A DNA stretch of 64,000 bases from Dysgonomonas gadei ATCC BAA-286. Lineage in GTDB: Bacteria > Bacteroidota > Bacteroidia > Bacteroidales > Dysgonomonadaceae. Below, piece after piece: positions 25,667 through 34,906 of the stretch. Below the pieces are notes generated by a model. It was given only the letters and a program-made list of their open reading frames with translations. It had not been told where the DNA came from and did no database searches. Numbering within the stretch: position 1 is the first letter of the stretch; each line of letters opens with the position of its first letter. Location: contig NZ_GL891982.1 of the NCBI RefSeq assembly GCF_000213555.1, positions 83,890 through 147,889 of the forward strand, in the 5' to 3' direction. A program made the translations under genes and the position numbers.

Positions 25667-28039
25667 TTAAGGTATAATTGGTTGTAAATCATCAATATTT
25701 TCTTCAAAAGAATTCAGTTTCTCCTTCTCTCCGGCAAGCCATATGATATCCCCTTCTTCAAACATAAAGTTAGGAGTAAACTGTATAATAGATTCATCAT
25801 TCCGGTCTATGCCAATAACCATACATTCGGTTTTCTCACGTATAGCGGCATTAGCTATGGTCTTACCCACGAGCGGAGAATCCGGCTCCACAAGGAATTG
25901 CGACAAACTCACATGGTGTTGGGCTTCTTCTTCCATTTGCGAGGCCTGCTCCCGCTTATCGTGAAGATATTGAGCCAAAGTCTGCATCTCTTCATCAGAG
26001 CCTGAAACTACAAGCTTATCGAAGGGATAGAGACGTTCGTTCCCATCAGGAATATTTATTTTTTTACTTCCACGTATTATTGTTACAATATTCACACCCG
26101 TCTTTTGCCTGAAATTAAGTTCACGCAATGTCTTTCCTATACTAGGTGACGATTGGGAGATTTCAAATTCTTCGACATGTATACTCTTGGAACGCAGATC
26201 ATTAGCTACTGTAGGTAGAAATGCCGCTTTTTTCTCATCGTATTTTTGCTTCAGATTCAGATTCTCAAGGAAACGAGCCTCTATTTTTCGCGACTGCTTC
26301 TTGAATCCCTGAGAAAATACAATCAATGTAACTACAGCCAGTGATATTATCACCATCAGTATTGTCAGCCTTGGGAATAACGGGATCAGAACCATCAGTA
26401 CCAATGCAACACAGATAACGATGCGGAAAGCGATAAGAGAAATTAATGCCCCTCTGTTGAAACGGTTGTCTCTCCACAGATTCTTGAATTCTTCCGAACG
26501 GTTTTTCTTCATCATGACAGCACGCAGGAATGGGGCCATCAGCGTAAGGGTAATCACCGCCGCCAATATATTCCCCCAGATACTTCCAGGTACATATTCA
26601 ACGATATATGGATTTATAAAATTCTGAAATACAAGAAGTATTGCAATAGAAATAGTCGTATATATAGCAACTAATTTGAGTATGCTTTGAAGTAATTTCT
26701 TCCAGTCGTTTTGTTTATTAACGGTATTATAGCTTGACATACCATACCCCTCTATCAGTTTATCCCATTTCTTAGGAATGCGTTTTTCGAGCCAATTATA
26801 AGCAGGTTCAGCTCCCTTGATACAATATGGGGTTGTAAATGTAGTTATCACCGATACGGCAACAATGATAGGGTAAAGCGTTTCGGTAATAACCCCCAGT
26901 CCCATTCCCAGAGAAGCAATAATGAATGAAAACTCACCGATCTGAGCCAGACTGAAACCCGATTGTAAGGCTACCTTCAGGCCTTCCCCCGATGCCAATA
27001 CTCCGACAGTAGCAAAAATAGTACGTCCGATAAGGATAACTAATGTCAGTATCAGAATAAGCACGGCATATTCTCCGATCACAGCCGGATCTATCATCAT
27101 ACCTACCGATACAAAGAAAACGGCTCCAAACAGGTTCTTCAGTGGTTCGATAAGATGTTCTATATGTTTAGACTCGATTGTTTCGGCCAAAATTGATCCC
27201 ATAATAAATGCGCCCAAGGCAGCAGAGAAACCGACACTAGTAGCAAACAGTACCATGCCCAGGCAAAGACCAACAGCAACAATAAGCAATGTTTCGTCAT
27301 TCAGGTATTTTTTCAGTTTCTTTAGCATTGTAGGTATCATATAAATACCCACCACAAACCAGATAAGCATAAAGAAGACCAGTTTAACCACACTATTTGC
27401 GACTTCGCCGCTCTCGAAATGCTGGCTGGAAGCAAATGTGGTAAGCAATACCATCATTACAATGGCTGCAATATCTTCTACGATAAGCATCCCGAATACT
27501 ATGCCTGCAAACTTTTTCTTTTGCAGCCCCATATCGTTAAATGCCTTTATAATAATAGTAGTGGAGGACATGGACAACATACAGCCGAGATAAATACTAT
27601 CCATTGAGGTCCAGTCATCGATAAGATTGACAATAAATAGCTCACCAGCCAGATAACCGATTATTATCATCGATCCCAAATTGATGAGCGTAGCTATCGA
27701 GGCCTTTCCCCCCACATCTATCAGTTTCTTGAAACTGAATTCCAGCCCTAGCGCAAATAGAAGAAATATGACCCCGATTTCAGCCCAGATGCTAACATTA
27801 GCCATATCGGATATTTCCGGCAATACCTTAAACACATCGGCAACCTGCCCTTCGGGGATGTCGGTTACTTTTACAACCAGGTCTTCTATAAATTTTTTGA
27901 AATGAAGACTCGCAATGAATCCTGCAACAATGTACCCGAGTACAACAGGTTGTTTCAACCATTTAAATACAATGGTTATAAACCCGGCTGTAATAAGTAT
28001 TATAGCCAAGTCACTTATAAAATCTGGAAGATGCGCCAT
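25667..28039 (-). CDS. KefB-type cation:proton antiporter (CPA2) with two RCK_C domains
   Basis: The 790-residue inner-membrane protein has about twelve transmembrane helices in residues 1-420 (FKWLKQPVVLGYIVAGF near 25-41, then GVIFLLFALGLEFSFKKL) typical of CPA2 Na+/H+ or K+/H+ antiporters. A second set of hydrophobic segments lies near 455-590. The cytoplasmic end holds two TrkA_C/RCK_C modules (about 640-700, SPSIGKTLRELNFR; and about 720-785, DSPLVGKTIANAAIR). No RCK_N NAD-binding domain is visible, so control is probably by a ligand bound to RCK_C. The ion cannot be read from sequence. It heads a likely two-gene operon with the Fpg-like gene. Confidence 0.87.
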   Translation of the reverse strand: MAHLPDFISDLAIILITAGFITIVFKWLKQPVVLGYIVAGFIASLHFKKFIEDLVVKVTDIPEGQVADVFKVLPEISDMANVSIWAEIGVIFLLFALGLEFSFKKLIDVGGKASIATLINLGSMIIIGYLAGELFIVNLIDDWTSMDSIYLGCMLSMSSTTIIIKAFNDMGLQKKKFAGIVFGMLIVEDIAAIVMMVLLTTFASSQHFESGEVANSVVKLVFFMLIWFVVGIYMIPTMLKKLKKYLNDETLLIVAVGLCLGMVLFATSVGFSAALGAFIMGSILAETIESKHIEHLIEPLKNLFGAVFFVSVGMMIDPAVIGEYAVLILILTLVILIGRTIFATVGVLASGEGLKVALQSGFSLAQIGEFSFIIASLGMGLGVITETLYPIIVAVSVITTFTTPYCIKGAEPAYNWLEKRIPKKWDKLIEGYGMSSYNTVNKQNDWKKLLQSILKLVAIYTTISIAILLVFQNFINPYIVEYVPGSIWGNILAAVITLTLMAPFLRAVMMKKNRSEEFKNLWRDNRFNRGALISLIAFRIVICVALVLMVLIPLFPRLTILMVIISLAVVTLIVFSQGFKKQSRKIEARFLENLNLKQKYDEKKAAFLPTVANDLRSKSIHVEEFEISQSSPSIGKTLRELNFRQKTGVNIVTIIRGSKKINIPDGNERLYPFDKLVVSGSDEEMQTLAQYLHDKREQASQMEEEAQHHVSLSQFLVEPDSPLVGKTIANAAIREKTECMVIGIDRNDESIIQFTPNFMFEEGDIIWLAGEKEKLNSFEENIDDLQPIIP

Positions 28040-28352
28040 ATATTTATAATAATCTATTTTTTGTGTATATTTTCTCTGTTCCTAGAAAGGATGTTACCAA
28101 CAGATGTTTTTGGCATTTAAAAGTAACAAAAAAAAATGATTTTAGAAATAAAAAATCAAATTGTCATTAAAATTTATCAATTTGCCTCTTTTTTAAGATT
28201 CTTTCCTCTTTGCTGTCAACTAGGCGTTTAGCCTGTTGATTTTTATATTTATTAATTAACAAATTATTTTGTTAACAATTTATTCTACTTTTGCATTTGA
28301 ACAATGTGATATTCACATTCGTTTAAATAAAACAGTAACAAAATTTTAGAAA
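28040..28352. other. AT-rich divergent spacer
   Basis: This 313-bp region separates the divergent antiporter and OmpA genes. It holds the -7 box at 28286-28293 and AT-rich DNA; no small gene or RNA was recognised. Confidence 0.5.
28286..28293 (+). promoter_or_regulatory. -7 box for ompA-like porin gene
   Basis: TACTTTTG matches TAnnTTTG; a TTTG at 28268-28271 lies closer (14 bp) than the usual 19-20. The leader is about 50 bases. Confidence 0.6.
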
Positions 28353-29501
28353 ATGAAAAAGGTTCTTTTAACTATCGCAGCAGTTGCTATATCTGCAGCT
28401 CCTGCACTGGCACAAGAAAAAGCTATTGTTCCGTCAAAATTTGGCGATAATTGGTTTCTACAATTACAAGGCGGCGCATCCTACACAATCAGTGAGTATC
28501 ACAAAGATGCATCTTTCGGAGATGTTGTAACTCCATATGCTGCAGTATCTCTTGGTAAATATTTTTCACCGAAAACAGGTGCACGTCTACAAGTTGGCGG
28601 ATGGGAATCCAAAAACTATTATAAATTGAATAATACAGATGGTACATACAAATCGAAGTATTTCCAAATCAATGCTGATGGATTACTTAACCTTACCAAT
28701 TTGGTACTTCCTTACAAAGAAGACAGAATGTTCAATCTGATTGGTTTTGCCGGTCTTGGTTATGTACATGTATTCAAAGATTCTGAAAATGGTATCCATA
28801 CTGTAAATAGCATTGTACCACGTGCAGGTTTGCAAGCTGATTTCCGTGTAAGCGAAATAGCAAGTATCAACCTGGAAGTTGCAGGTAACCTTATGCGTGA
28901 CGATTTTAACGGTCGTGAACAAGGTTCACACTATGATGGTACAGTAAATGCATTACTGGGAGTTTCTTTTAAATTATCGAAAGGCGGCTTCAAAATTGTA
29001 GATGCAGCAGACCCTGCAGAACTACAACGTTTGAATAACCAAATAAATGATCAGAGAGCTTTACTTGGTAACAAAGATTCTGAAATCAGCAGACTGAAAA
29101 CAGAATTGGCTAACAAACCTGAACCTCAGGTAATAGTACAGGAAACTAAAGAAATTAAAGAACAGACAGAAGTATTGATGAATGCTGTTGTGGTATTCCG
29201 CATTGGTAGCGCTAAACTTGAGCAAAACCAGGATATCAATATCTTCAATGCTGCCCGCTATTTGAAAGACAATCCTAGTGTTAACGTGGTAGTTACAGGT
29301 TATGCTGATAAGAGCACCGGTACAGCTGCAATCAACCAAAGGCTGTCTGAACAACGTGCCGAAGCAGTAGCAAAAGTACTGATCGACAAATACGATATTG
29401 CTCCTAGCCGTATCACAACAAAAGCCAGTGGCGACAAAGAACAATTGTTCCCTACCGACCAATGGAATCGTGTAGTCGTGTTTACAGCTGTAACTAAGTA
29501 A
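28353..29501 (+). CDS. OmpA-family outer-membrane protein
   Basis: The 382-residue product has a signal peptide (MKKVLLTIAAVAISAAPALAQ), an eight-strand-type beta-barrel of roughly 200 residues ending in LLGVSFKLSKGGF, a helical linker (LNNQINDQRALLGNKDSEI) and a C-terminal OmpA peptidoglycan-binding domain from about 270: VVVTGYADKSTGT near 310, NQRLSEQRAEAVAKVL near 327 and the RITTKASGD strand. It should anchor the outer membrane to the cell wall and may be an abundant porin, as in Bacteroides OmpF/OmpA. It is a single gene with its own promoter and a clear terminator. Confidence 0.92.
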   Translation: MKKVLLTIAAVAISAAPALAQEKAIVPSKFGDNWFLQLQGGASYTISEYHKDASFGDVVTPYAAVSLGKYFSPKTGARLQVGGWESKNYYKLNNTDGTYKSKYFQINADGLLNLTNLVLPYKEDRMFNLIGFAGLGYVHVFKDSENGIHTVNSIVPRAGLQADFRVSEIASINLEVAGNLMRDDFNGREQGSHYDGTVNALLGVSFKLSKGGFKIVDAADPAELQRLNNQINDQRALLGNKDSEISRLKTELANKPEPQVIVQETKEIKEQTEVLMNAVVVFRIGSAKLEQNQDINIFNAARYLKDNPSVNVVVTGYADKSTGTAAINQRLSEQRAEAVAKVLIDKYDIAPSRITTKASGDKEQLFPTDQWNRVVVFTAVTK

Positions 29502-29523
29502 AAATATAATACAGTGTTATATG

Positions 29524-29556
29524 AAAAGGATGTCTTTTGAGGCATCCTTTTTTATT
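29524..29556 (+). terminator. Terminator of ompA-like gene
   Basis: AAAAGGATG at 29524-29532 pairs with CATCCTTTT at 29543-29551, followed by TTTTATT. Confidence 0.85.
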
Positions 29557-29586
29557 TGGTCAGGTCAAGAGCTATATCAGCAGAAA

Positions 29587-30115
29587 TATATCAGGAAAAC
29601 CGCACAGTATTTAGTTTTTTCTGAAAAAGTTTATCTATGTAATTAGAGCCGATAACCCTTAGCTGTTAGCTTACAGTTCTTTGAAATATTGGAATAAGTG
29701 GTAAGTAGTAAGTAGTAAGTTTTAAGTAATAGGTTGAAAGACCTGCATTTCTGTTTACTGCTAACTGTTTACTGTTAACTGTAAATAGTGTTACCTTTGT
29801 TACCTTTTAATGAAGGAGATGCTTCGCACCATTTAGCATGACAAAATAATTATTAATTGTTCATTCTTAATTATCAATTGTTTTCCGTTACTTTTGTTAC
29901 CTTTTAATTAGACATTGTTAATTAACGCAAATATTACAGGTGAAAAAATAATGAAAAAGTGTCAGAAGTGTCAGGTTTTAACAATCCATAGTTAATAGAT
30001 ATAAATATGGCTGTAAATTATAAGTAATGACCTGAATTTTGCGCCTTAGCGTCTTTGCGAGAGAATACTGTTAACTGAAACGTGGCCTATTTCGTGAGTT
30101 TGCCTTAAAAATGCA
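29587..30115 (+). repeat. Dispersed intergenic repeat, copy D (longest)
   Basis: This is the most complete copy. Its left part matches 621-985 and its right part 1545-1910. It holds heptamer tracts at about 29653-29673 (CTTAG, CTGTTAG, CTTACAG), 29701-29721 (GTAAGTA twice, then GTAAGTT) and 29753-29784 (TTTACTG, CTAACTG, TTTACTG, TTAACTG). TGTTACCTTTGTTACC (29787) and GTTACTTTTGTTACC (29886) both contain a TAnnTTTG match. The GTCAGAAGTGTCAGG word is at 29961-29975. It ends about 75 bp before pheS. Confidence 0.8.
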
Positions 30116-30147
30116 ATGCATCTATCGGATATAAAGAAAGAAAAATG

Positions 30148-30155
30148 TATTTTTG
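30148..30155 (+). promoter_or_regulatory. -7 box for pheS
   Basis: TATTTTTG fits TAnnTTTG, 32 bp before the pheS start and outside the repeat. Confidence 0.6.
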
Positions 30156-30187
30156 TACTCGTTTCTTAGAAAATACGAAAACTAGAT

Positions 30188-31207
30188 ATGATTGACAAAA
30201 TTAACCAGCTGTTGTCTGAAATAGATAACCTGAAAGCCGCTAAGGCAGAGGAAATAGAAGCTCTGCGCATTAAGTATCTGAGTAAGAAAGGTGAAGTTTC
30301 AATGTTGATGAACGATTTTCGCAACGTTGCTGCCGAGCAGAAACGTGAGGTAGGAATGAGACTCAACGAGCTGAAAGAAAAAGCGCAGGAGAAAATCAAC
30401 CAGTTGAAAGATTCACTCGAAAACTCACAAACGGGCGATTCTTCTATAGACCTTACCCGCACTGCGGCTCCAATAGCATTAGGTACCCGTCATCCCTTAT
30501 CAATTGTTAAGAAAGAAATCTGTGATATATTTCGCCGTCTCGGATTTTCTATTGCCGAAGGACCGGAAATAGAGGATGACTGGCATGTATTCTCATCCCT
30601 CAACTTTGCCGAAGACCATCCGGCACGTGACATGCAGGATACATTCTTCATTGCACGCAGCCCCGAAATAGTGCTCCGTACGCATACATCGTCCGTGCAA
30701 ACCCGTGTGATGGAGAAACAACAACCTCCCATCCGTATCATCTGTCCCGGACGTGTATATCGCAACGAGGCTATTTCATACCGCGCACATTGTTTCTTCC
30801 ATCAGGTAGAAGCTCTTTATATTGACAAAAATGTGTCATTTGCCGATCTTAAACAAGCATTATTGTTTTTTGCTAAAGAAATGTTCGGCGCGGATACTAA
30901 AATTCGCCTGCGTCCTTCTTACTTCCCTTTCACAGAGCCTAGTGCAGAAATGGATATATCATGTAATATCTGTGGAGGCAAAGGTTGTCCGTTCTGCAAA
31001 CATACAGGCTGGGTAGAAATATTAGGTTGTGGTATGGTAGACCCGAATGTATTGGAAAACTGCGGCATTGACAGCAAAGTATATACCGGTTATGCCTTAG
31101 GAATGGGTATAGAACGTATTACCAATCTCAAATACAGGGTAAAAGACCTACGCATGTTCTCTGAGAATGACAAACGTTTCTTAGAACAGTTCGAAAGCGC
31201 ACATTGA
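30188..31207 (+). CDS. pheS: Phenylalanyl-tRNA synthetase alpha chain
   Basis: PheS is the catalytic subunit of the alpha2-beta2 enzyme that charges tRNA-Phe. The 339-residue protein has an N-terminal coiled coil (1-85) that contacts tRNA, then the class II core: HPLSIVKKEI near 100, motif 2 with RTHTSSVQTRVME near 160-172 and FFHQVEALYIDKNV near 204-217, FFPFTEPSAEMDIS-type motif (YFPFTEPSAEMD near 247-258), the CNICGGKGCPFC segment and motif 3 GYALGMGIERI near 302-312. Length is standard. In Bacteroidota pheS and pheT are usually apart, as here. A terminator follows. Confidence 0.96.
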   Translation: MIDKINQLLSEIDNLKAAKAEEIEALRIKYLSKKGEVSMLMNDFRNVAAEQKREVGMRLNELKEKAQEKINQLKDSLENSQTGDSSIDLTRTAAPIALGTRHPLSIVKKEICDIFRRLGFSIAEGPEIEDDWHVFSSLNFAEDHPARDMQDTFFIARSPEIVLRTHTSSVQTRVMEKQQPPIRIICPGRVYRNEAISYRAHCFFHQVEALYIDKNVSFADLKQALLFFAKEMFGADTKIRLRPSYFPFTEPSAEMDISCNICGGKGCPFCKHTGWVEILGCGMVDPNVLENCGIDSKVYTGYALGMGIERITNLKYRVKDLRMFSENDKRFLEQFESAH

Positions 31208-31234
31208 TTATAATTATTCAATCTTCTTAGAATA

Positions 31235-31266
31235 AAAAGCCATCTCCTTGTATTGAGATGGCTTTT
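31235..31266. terminator. Terminator between pheS and DUF4139 gene
   Basis: A perfect 12-bp stem (31235-31246 with 31255-31266) between convergent genes, with A and T runs at its base that can serve both strands. Confidence 0.85.
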
Positions 31267-31299
31267 CATTTGTAGCATTTGTCTTTTACTGTTAAGTAA

Positions 31300-33204
31300 T
31301 TATTCTATTGTTAGATTCCGGTCTTTTGGATACTTCACTTTATATTTGAGTTCCAGTTCTTTTTTTGCTGACGGGTTCAATTCCATTTTCCACTTCACCT
31401 CCCCTGTATCGGTATTCAGATCCGCACCCGATAAATTCTCTGCATTAACTTCTATCTCTGTGGTAGTGGATACGGGTATCTGGTCGAGTATAACAAAATT
31501 GATGGGCTGGCTCTTGTTATTCCTTACACTAATCTTCCAAGCCCGTGTATCTTCCTTCTTTGAACCTAAAAATTTCTTCGTATTAAAGTCCTTTACCTTA
31601 TCGCGGCTGACCAGAATGTTCTTGTCGCGTCCAAGGGATATACTTAAGGTATCCGAGACATAACGTGTATCAAGTATCGTCTTGCCTATATAGGTATTCT
31701 CAAAGAAAATATTGGCTTCACCTTCTAATAAGTTATACTTTTCCCAGTCGGTAATATTTGCAAGAAGAAAAGCATCTTTATTAATTTTAGGGATTGCGAA
31801 ATATTCATAATCGGCAGGCAGTTCATAACGATCTACCTCTACAATCGTATTTTTATTGTCCGATTTAATTGTATAAGGTATCTTAATTTCGAATTCAACC
31901 GCTGTCTGATTTTCTACCTGAGCGGTCGGCATTGCTACATCTTTTCTTTCAAATGCCGGAGCGGCAGGAGGAGCGGATTTTGATTTCTGAACCTGAACTC
32001 CTGCCACAGCACCTGCAAGTTCCTTCTTCACTGTTCCATAACCAACGACCACTACCTCCTCCAACATTTTGGAATCTTCCTGCATATATATATGCATACT
32101 TGACCCTGTGATAGGTAGCGTCTGCGACACCATACCTACAAATGAGAATACTAATTCTTTGCCATTTTGAGGAATTGCAAGCGAAAAACGACCGTCAAGA
32201 TCTGTTACCGTACCTATAGTCGTACCTTTCACTACGACAGTTACTCCGACAAGAGGCTCGCCCGAATTTTCAAACACAACACCGCTTACCTGATTATTAT
32301 CGACCTGGGTATCGTAACGCGGGGGAGCTGTATAATAATTCAGGAAATACGTTTTAAGTTTAGGTGCTATATTTCCCTGATTCGGATCGGCCGATGATAT
32401 TTTCAACCTCACGTCTTTCCATTCTTCTTGTGTATTCTGATGTATATTCGCCTTATAAATCAGTTGTATCGGTTTGTCTATACTGATAGCCCGCACGTCA
32501 TATGTCGGATACCAGCCTGCATTTCTGACATAATACATAAGTTCCATATTAGCTCTGGTGGCTCTTTTGCAATCCACTTCCACCACAACTTCCCCCATAG
32601 GCGTGCGTTTAGTTGTGTTTCCATCTTGTTTGCCCTCACTGAGAATTGCTCTTTTTTCGGCTTCCAGCATTTTAATACGATTTGATATTTCAAGGTCTTT
32701 TACTTTTAGGGCCGTCATGCGTTCCCTGTAGTAATTTGCGGTCTCCTTTAATGTCAGCAGACTCACACCTGTATTGGTGCCGCCAATTTTCTTGTTTTCT
32801 TCCAAAAATTTCAATTCATCCTGAATTACTGCTCTAGAAATTTGCTCCGAAGCCAGCTTATCATCTATATCCTTTACCTGCTGGTCGGCAGTTTTTGGTA
32901 CAACAGGCTTCTTCAAACTATCGAGAAAACTCGATTGATGATTTACAGATACAACCATCACTTCACCATCCATTTTGACCTGTACACTTTTAGCGTCAAT
33001 GTAGGGAGAAAGATTTGTAAACCTTATTTTGGTCTTGCCCGGCAATAAGTCAACAGTTTTTTTTCTTAAGACCTGTGCTCCATTTATAAAAACCGTTGCT
33101 TCAGATACATCCGTTTTCAAAACTATCTCCTTTGGCTCTTGTGCAGTTAGGGATAAAATGGGTAGAAGCAGTGCTAGGATTGGCAAAAGTAAATGTTTCA
33201 GCAT
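31300..33204 (-). CDS. DUF4139 (MuiA-like) protein with SusC-like insert
   Basis: The 634-residue protein has a signal peptide (ending LTAQ near 22), a DUF4140-type N-terminal strand domain (EATVFINGAQV near 35-45), a coiled coil at 105-195, and DUF4139, split in two. Between its parts, about 305-405, sits a carboxypeptidase-D regulatory-like domain (VSGVVFENSGEPLVGVTVVV, DLDGRFSLAI) followed by LEEVVVVGYGTVKKELAGAV at 381-400, which is the junction sequence that links this domain to the TonB plug in SusC-type receptors. No barrel or plug follows; DUF4139 resumes near 437. It is secreted, probably to the outer membrane or periplasm. Function is unknown; the MuiA label comes from weak homology. 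Confidence 0.82.
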   Translation of the reverse strand: MLKHLLLPILALLLPILSLTAQEPKEIVLKTDVSEATVFINGAQVLRKKTVDLLPGKTKIRFTNLSPYIDAKSVQVKMDGEVMVVSVNHQSSFLDSLKKPVVPKTADQQVKDIDDKLASEQISRAVIQDELKFLEENKKIGGTNTGVSLLTLKETANYYRERMTALKVKDLEISNRIKMLEAEKRAILSEGKQDGNTTKRTPMGEVVVEVDCKRATRANMELMYYVRNAGWYPTYDVRAISIDKPIQLIYKANIHQNTQEEWKDVRLKISSADPNQGNIAPKLKTYFLNYYTAPPRYDTQVDNNQVSGVVFENSGEPLVGVTVVVKGTTIGTVTDLDGRFSLAIPQNGKELVFSFVGMVSQTLPITGSSMHIYMQEDSKMLEEVVVVGYGTVKKELAGAVAGVQVQKSKSAPPAAPAFERKDVAMPTAQVENQTAVEFEIKIPYTIKSDNKNTIVEVDRYELPADYEYFAIPKINKDAFLLANITDWEKYNLLEGEANIFFENTYIGKTILDTRYVSDTLSISLGRDKNILVSRDKVKDFNTKKFLGSKKEDTRAWKISVRNNKSQPINFVILDQIPVSTTTEIEVNAENLSGADLNTDTGEVKWKMELNPSAKKELELKYKVKYPKDRNLTIE

Positions 33205-33350
33205 AATATATAGATTTTAATTAGTAATCTTACATTAAAGCAAGCACTAGCGAAAATAGGTAAAGATTAATAAATGCTGAAATTTTTCCTGATTAAAATA
33301 CATTATACCCAGTGAAGAAAATAGAATCCTTATTACTCAATAGAATGAAG

Positions 33351-33379
33351 CAGGATTCGAACTTACCATCCGAATCCTG
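33351..33379 (-). terminator. Possible terminator of DUF3868 gene
   Basis: A 9-bp stem CAGGATTCG/CGAATCCTG with an 11-base loop lies downstream of the minus-strand gene; the following T run is weak. Confidence 0.5.
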
Positions 33380-33416
33380 TCTTACTATTGATAACTAATT
33401 TAAAAAACTAACCTGA

Positions 33417-34895
33417 TTATTTAATCTGAGCATCATATTCGATTTTCTTTTCCACTTCTTTTAAATTATATCTTGCTGCCTCTATACCACTTCCGGCAGC
33501 CTTACTAAACTGAGCTTTTGCCTTATCCATATCACCACTTAAAAGATACAGCACACCTATATTATTCGCATATTCCGGTGAACTCACATTCGACCTCTTC
33601 AGATATTTCTCTGCATTGGTAAGGTTATTTGCCGACAGAGCCGCAGCCGCAGCATTCAGATTAGCAACTTCATCGTCAGGGAACATCCTTACAGCTGTTT
33701 CAAATACATCTATGAAATCGTTACCACCTGCCTGATAAGAATTCGCAATACGAAACATTTCTTCGAGGCTCAACTGTTGTGGACGTGTTTTTATTATTTC
33801 TTTCGCTTCAGCAACATCAAATCCTTTCACATTATAAAAAGCATGAGATTCGACCTTACGCAGTTTAGGGTATATTTCTTTCAGCATCTGCTGATAAGGT
33901 TCTCCATTATCCAAGCTTTTCAGTTTCGTTTTTCGGGTTGCCAGCTCTCCGGTATTTCTTATTATATCTATCACAGCGTCTTTATCCTTCATATTCGAGG
34001 CCTCAAGGGCAGCAAGCAATCCCGACCAGTTTTCTCCACCATACTCCACTTTGTACATATCGGCAGGATAATCGAGTTTCGAGGTCAGATATGCTTTAAA
34101 TGATTCGGCTCTGCCTTGCGACAATTTCTCATTATTTGCAATAAGACCTTCGGGCGAAGCATATCCGATAATATGAATACGTGTAACAGTCAAATTATTA
34201 TCTGCTTTCACAGCCTTAAGCATTTCCTCTATTTTAGATAATTCGACAGGGTTTCCCATATAACCGGGCAGTATATTGGTTTTATTTACCGGAAAGTCTA
34301 AATATGTCTCCCACTGTTCTTTACGCAATTTCACATCTTCTACTTTAGGCTGTATATAAGCCAGCTGAGGCACCATTACATATGGAGTAACCGGCAGCTG
34401 CGGCACATTTTCTATTACCTGCTCCACGGCTACCTCCTGCTCATGCCCACCACATCCGCAAAGGTCTTCTTTTATATCCAGATGAGCCGTATCCATCCAC
34501 TTTTCGTAAGGGATTGTTTGTTTGTAATGCAACTGACCTTTCGACTTCTTATCCAGTTTTACTACACTATAAGACGACTTATTCACATTCTGGTCACCTT
34601 CCAGAGCCTGCGACCTCAGATAGGCCTTGTGACGTGCAGTACCGTTTATTAATATATCCGGCAATTCCATGTCGTGGCTACCATTAGTCAATATTGGAGT
34701 TAGAGTAAGAGAACGGCTCTTATCCAGTTTCAAATCCGACATATCTACGATCATATGTACATACAGAAAATCACCTTCGCGGGTCATTTCTCCCGAAGCT
34801 ATATTTATTTGTCCATTATAGATCTGTTGTGCCATAAGGGGCATAGCCAATACGGACAACAAAAAAATTATGCTGATATTAAATATCTTTTTCAT
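33417..34895 (-). CDS. DUF3868-type outer-membrane protein with OmpA-like domain
   Basis: The 492-residue protein has a signal peptide (ending MPLMAQ near 22), a beta-rich N-terminal half with a Cys cluster (LCGCGG near 146), and an OmpA-like domain near 230-300 (RIHIIGYASPEGLIANNEKL, then RAESFKAYL). The last 130 residues are helical TPR-like repeats (ANLNAAAAALSANNLTNAEKYL, NNIGVLYLLSGDMDKAKAQF). DUF3868 proteins usually sit in Bacteroidales fimbria (Fim/Mfa) loci and help display the pilus. Here it is paired with a DUF3575 gene 11 bp upstream in the same direction, but no fimbrillin gene follows. Confidence 0.8.
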   Translation of the reverse strand: MKKIFNISIIFLLSVLAMPLMAQQIYNGQINIASGEMTREGDFLYVHMIVDMSDLKLDKSRSLTLTPILTNGSHDMELPDILINGTARHKAYLRSQALEGDQNVNKSSYSVVKLDKKSKGQLHYKQTIPYEKWMDTAHLDIKEDLCGCGGHEQEVAVEQVIENVPQLPVTPYVMVPQLAYIQPKVEDVKLRKEQWETYLDFPVNKTNILPGYMGNPVELSKIEEMLKAVKADNNLTVTRIHIIGYASPEGLIANNEKLSQGRAESFKAYLTSKLDYPADMYKVEYGGENWSGLLAALEASNMKDKDAVIDIIRNTGELATRKTKLKSLDNGEPYQQMLKEIYPKLRKVESHAFYNVKGFDVAEAKEIIKTRPQQLSLEEMFRIANSYQAGGNDFIDVFETAVRMFPDDEVANLNAAAAALSANNLTNAEKYLKRSNVSSPEYANNIGVLYLLSGDMDKAKAQFSKAAGSGIEAARYNLKEVEKKIEYDAQIK

Positions 34896-34906
34896 TCCTT
34901 TTACTT

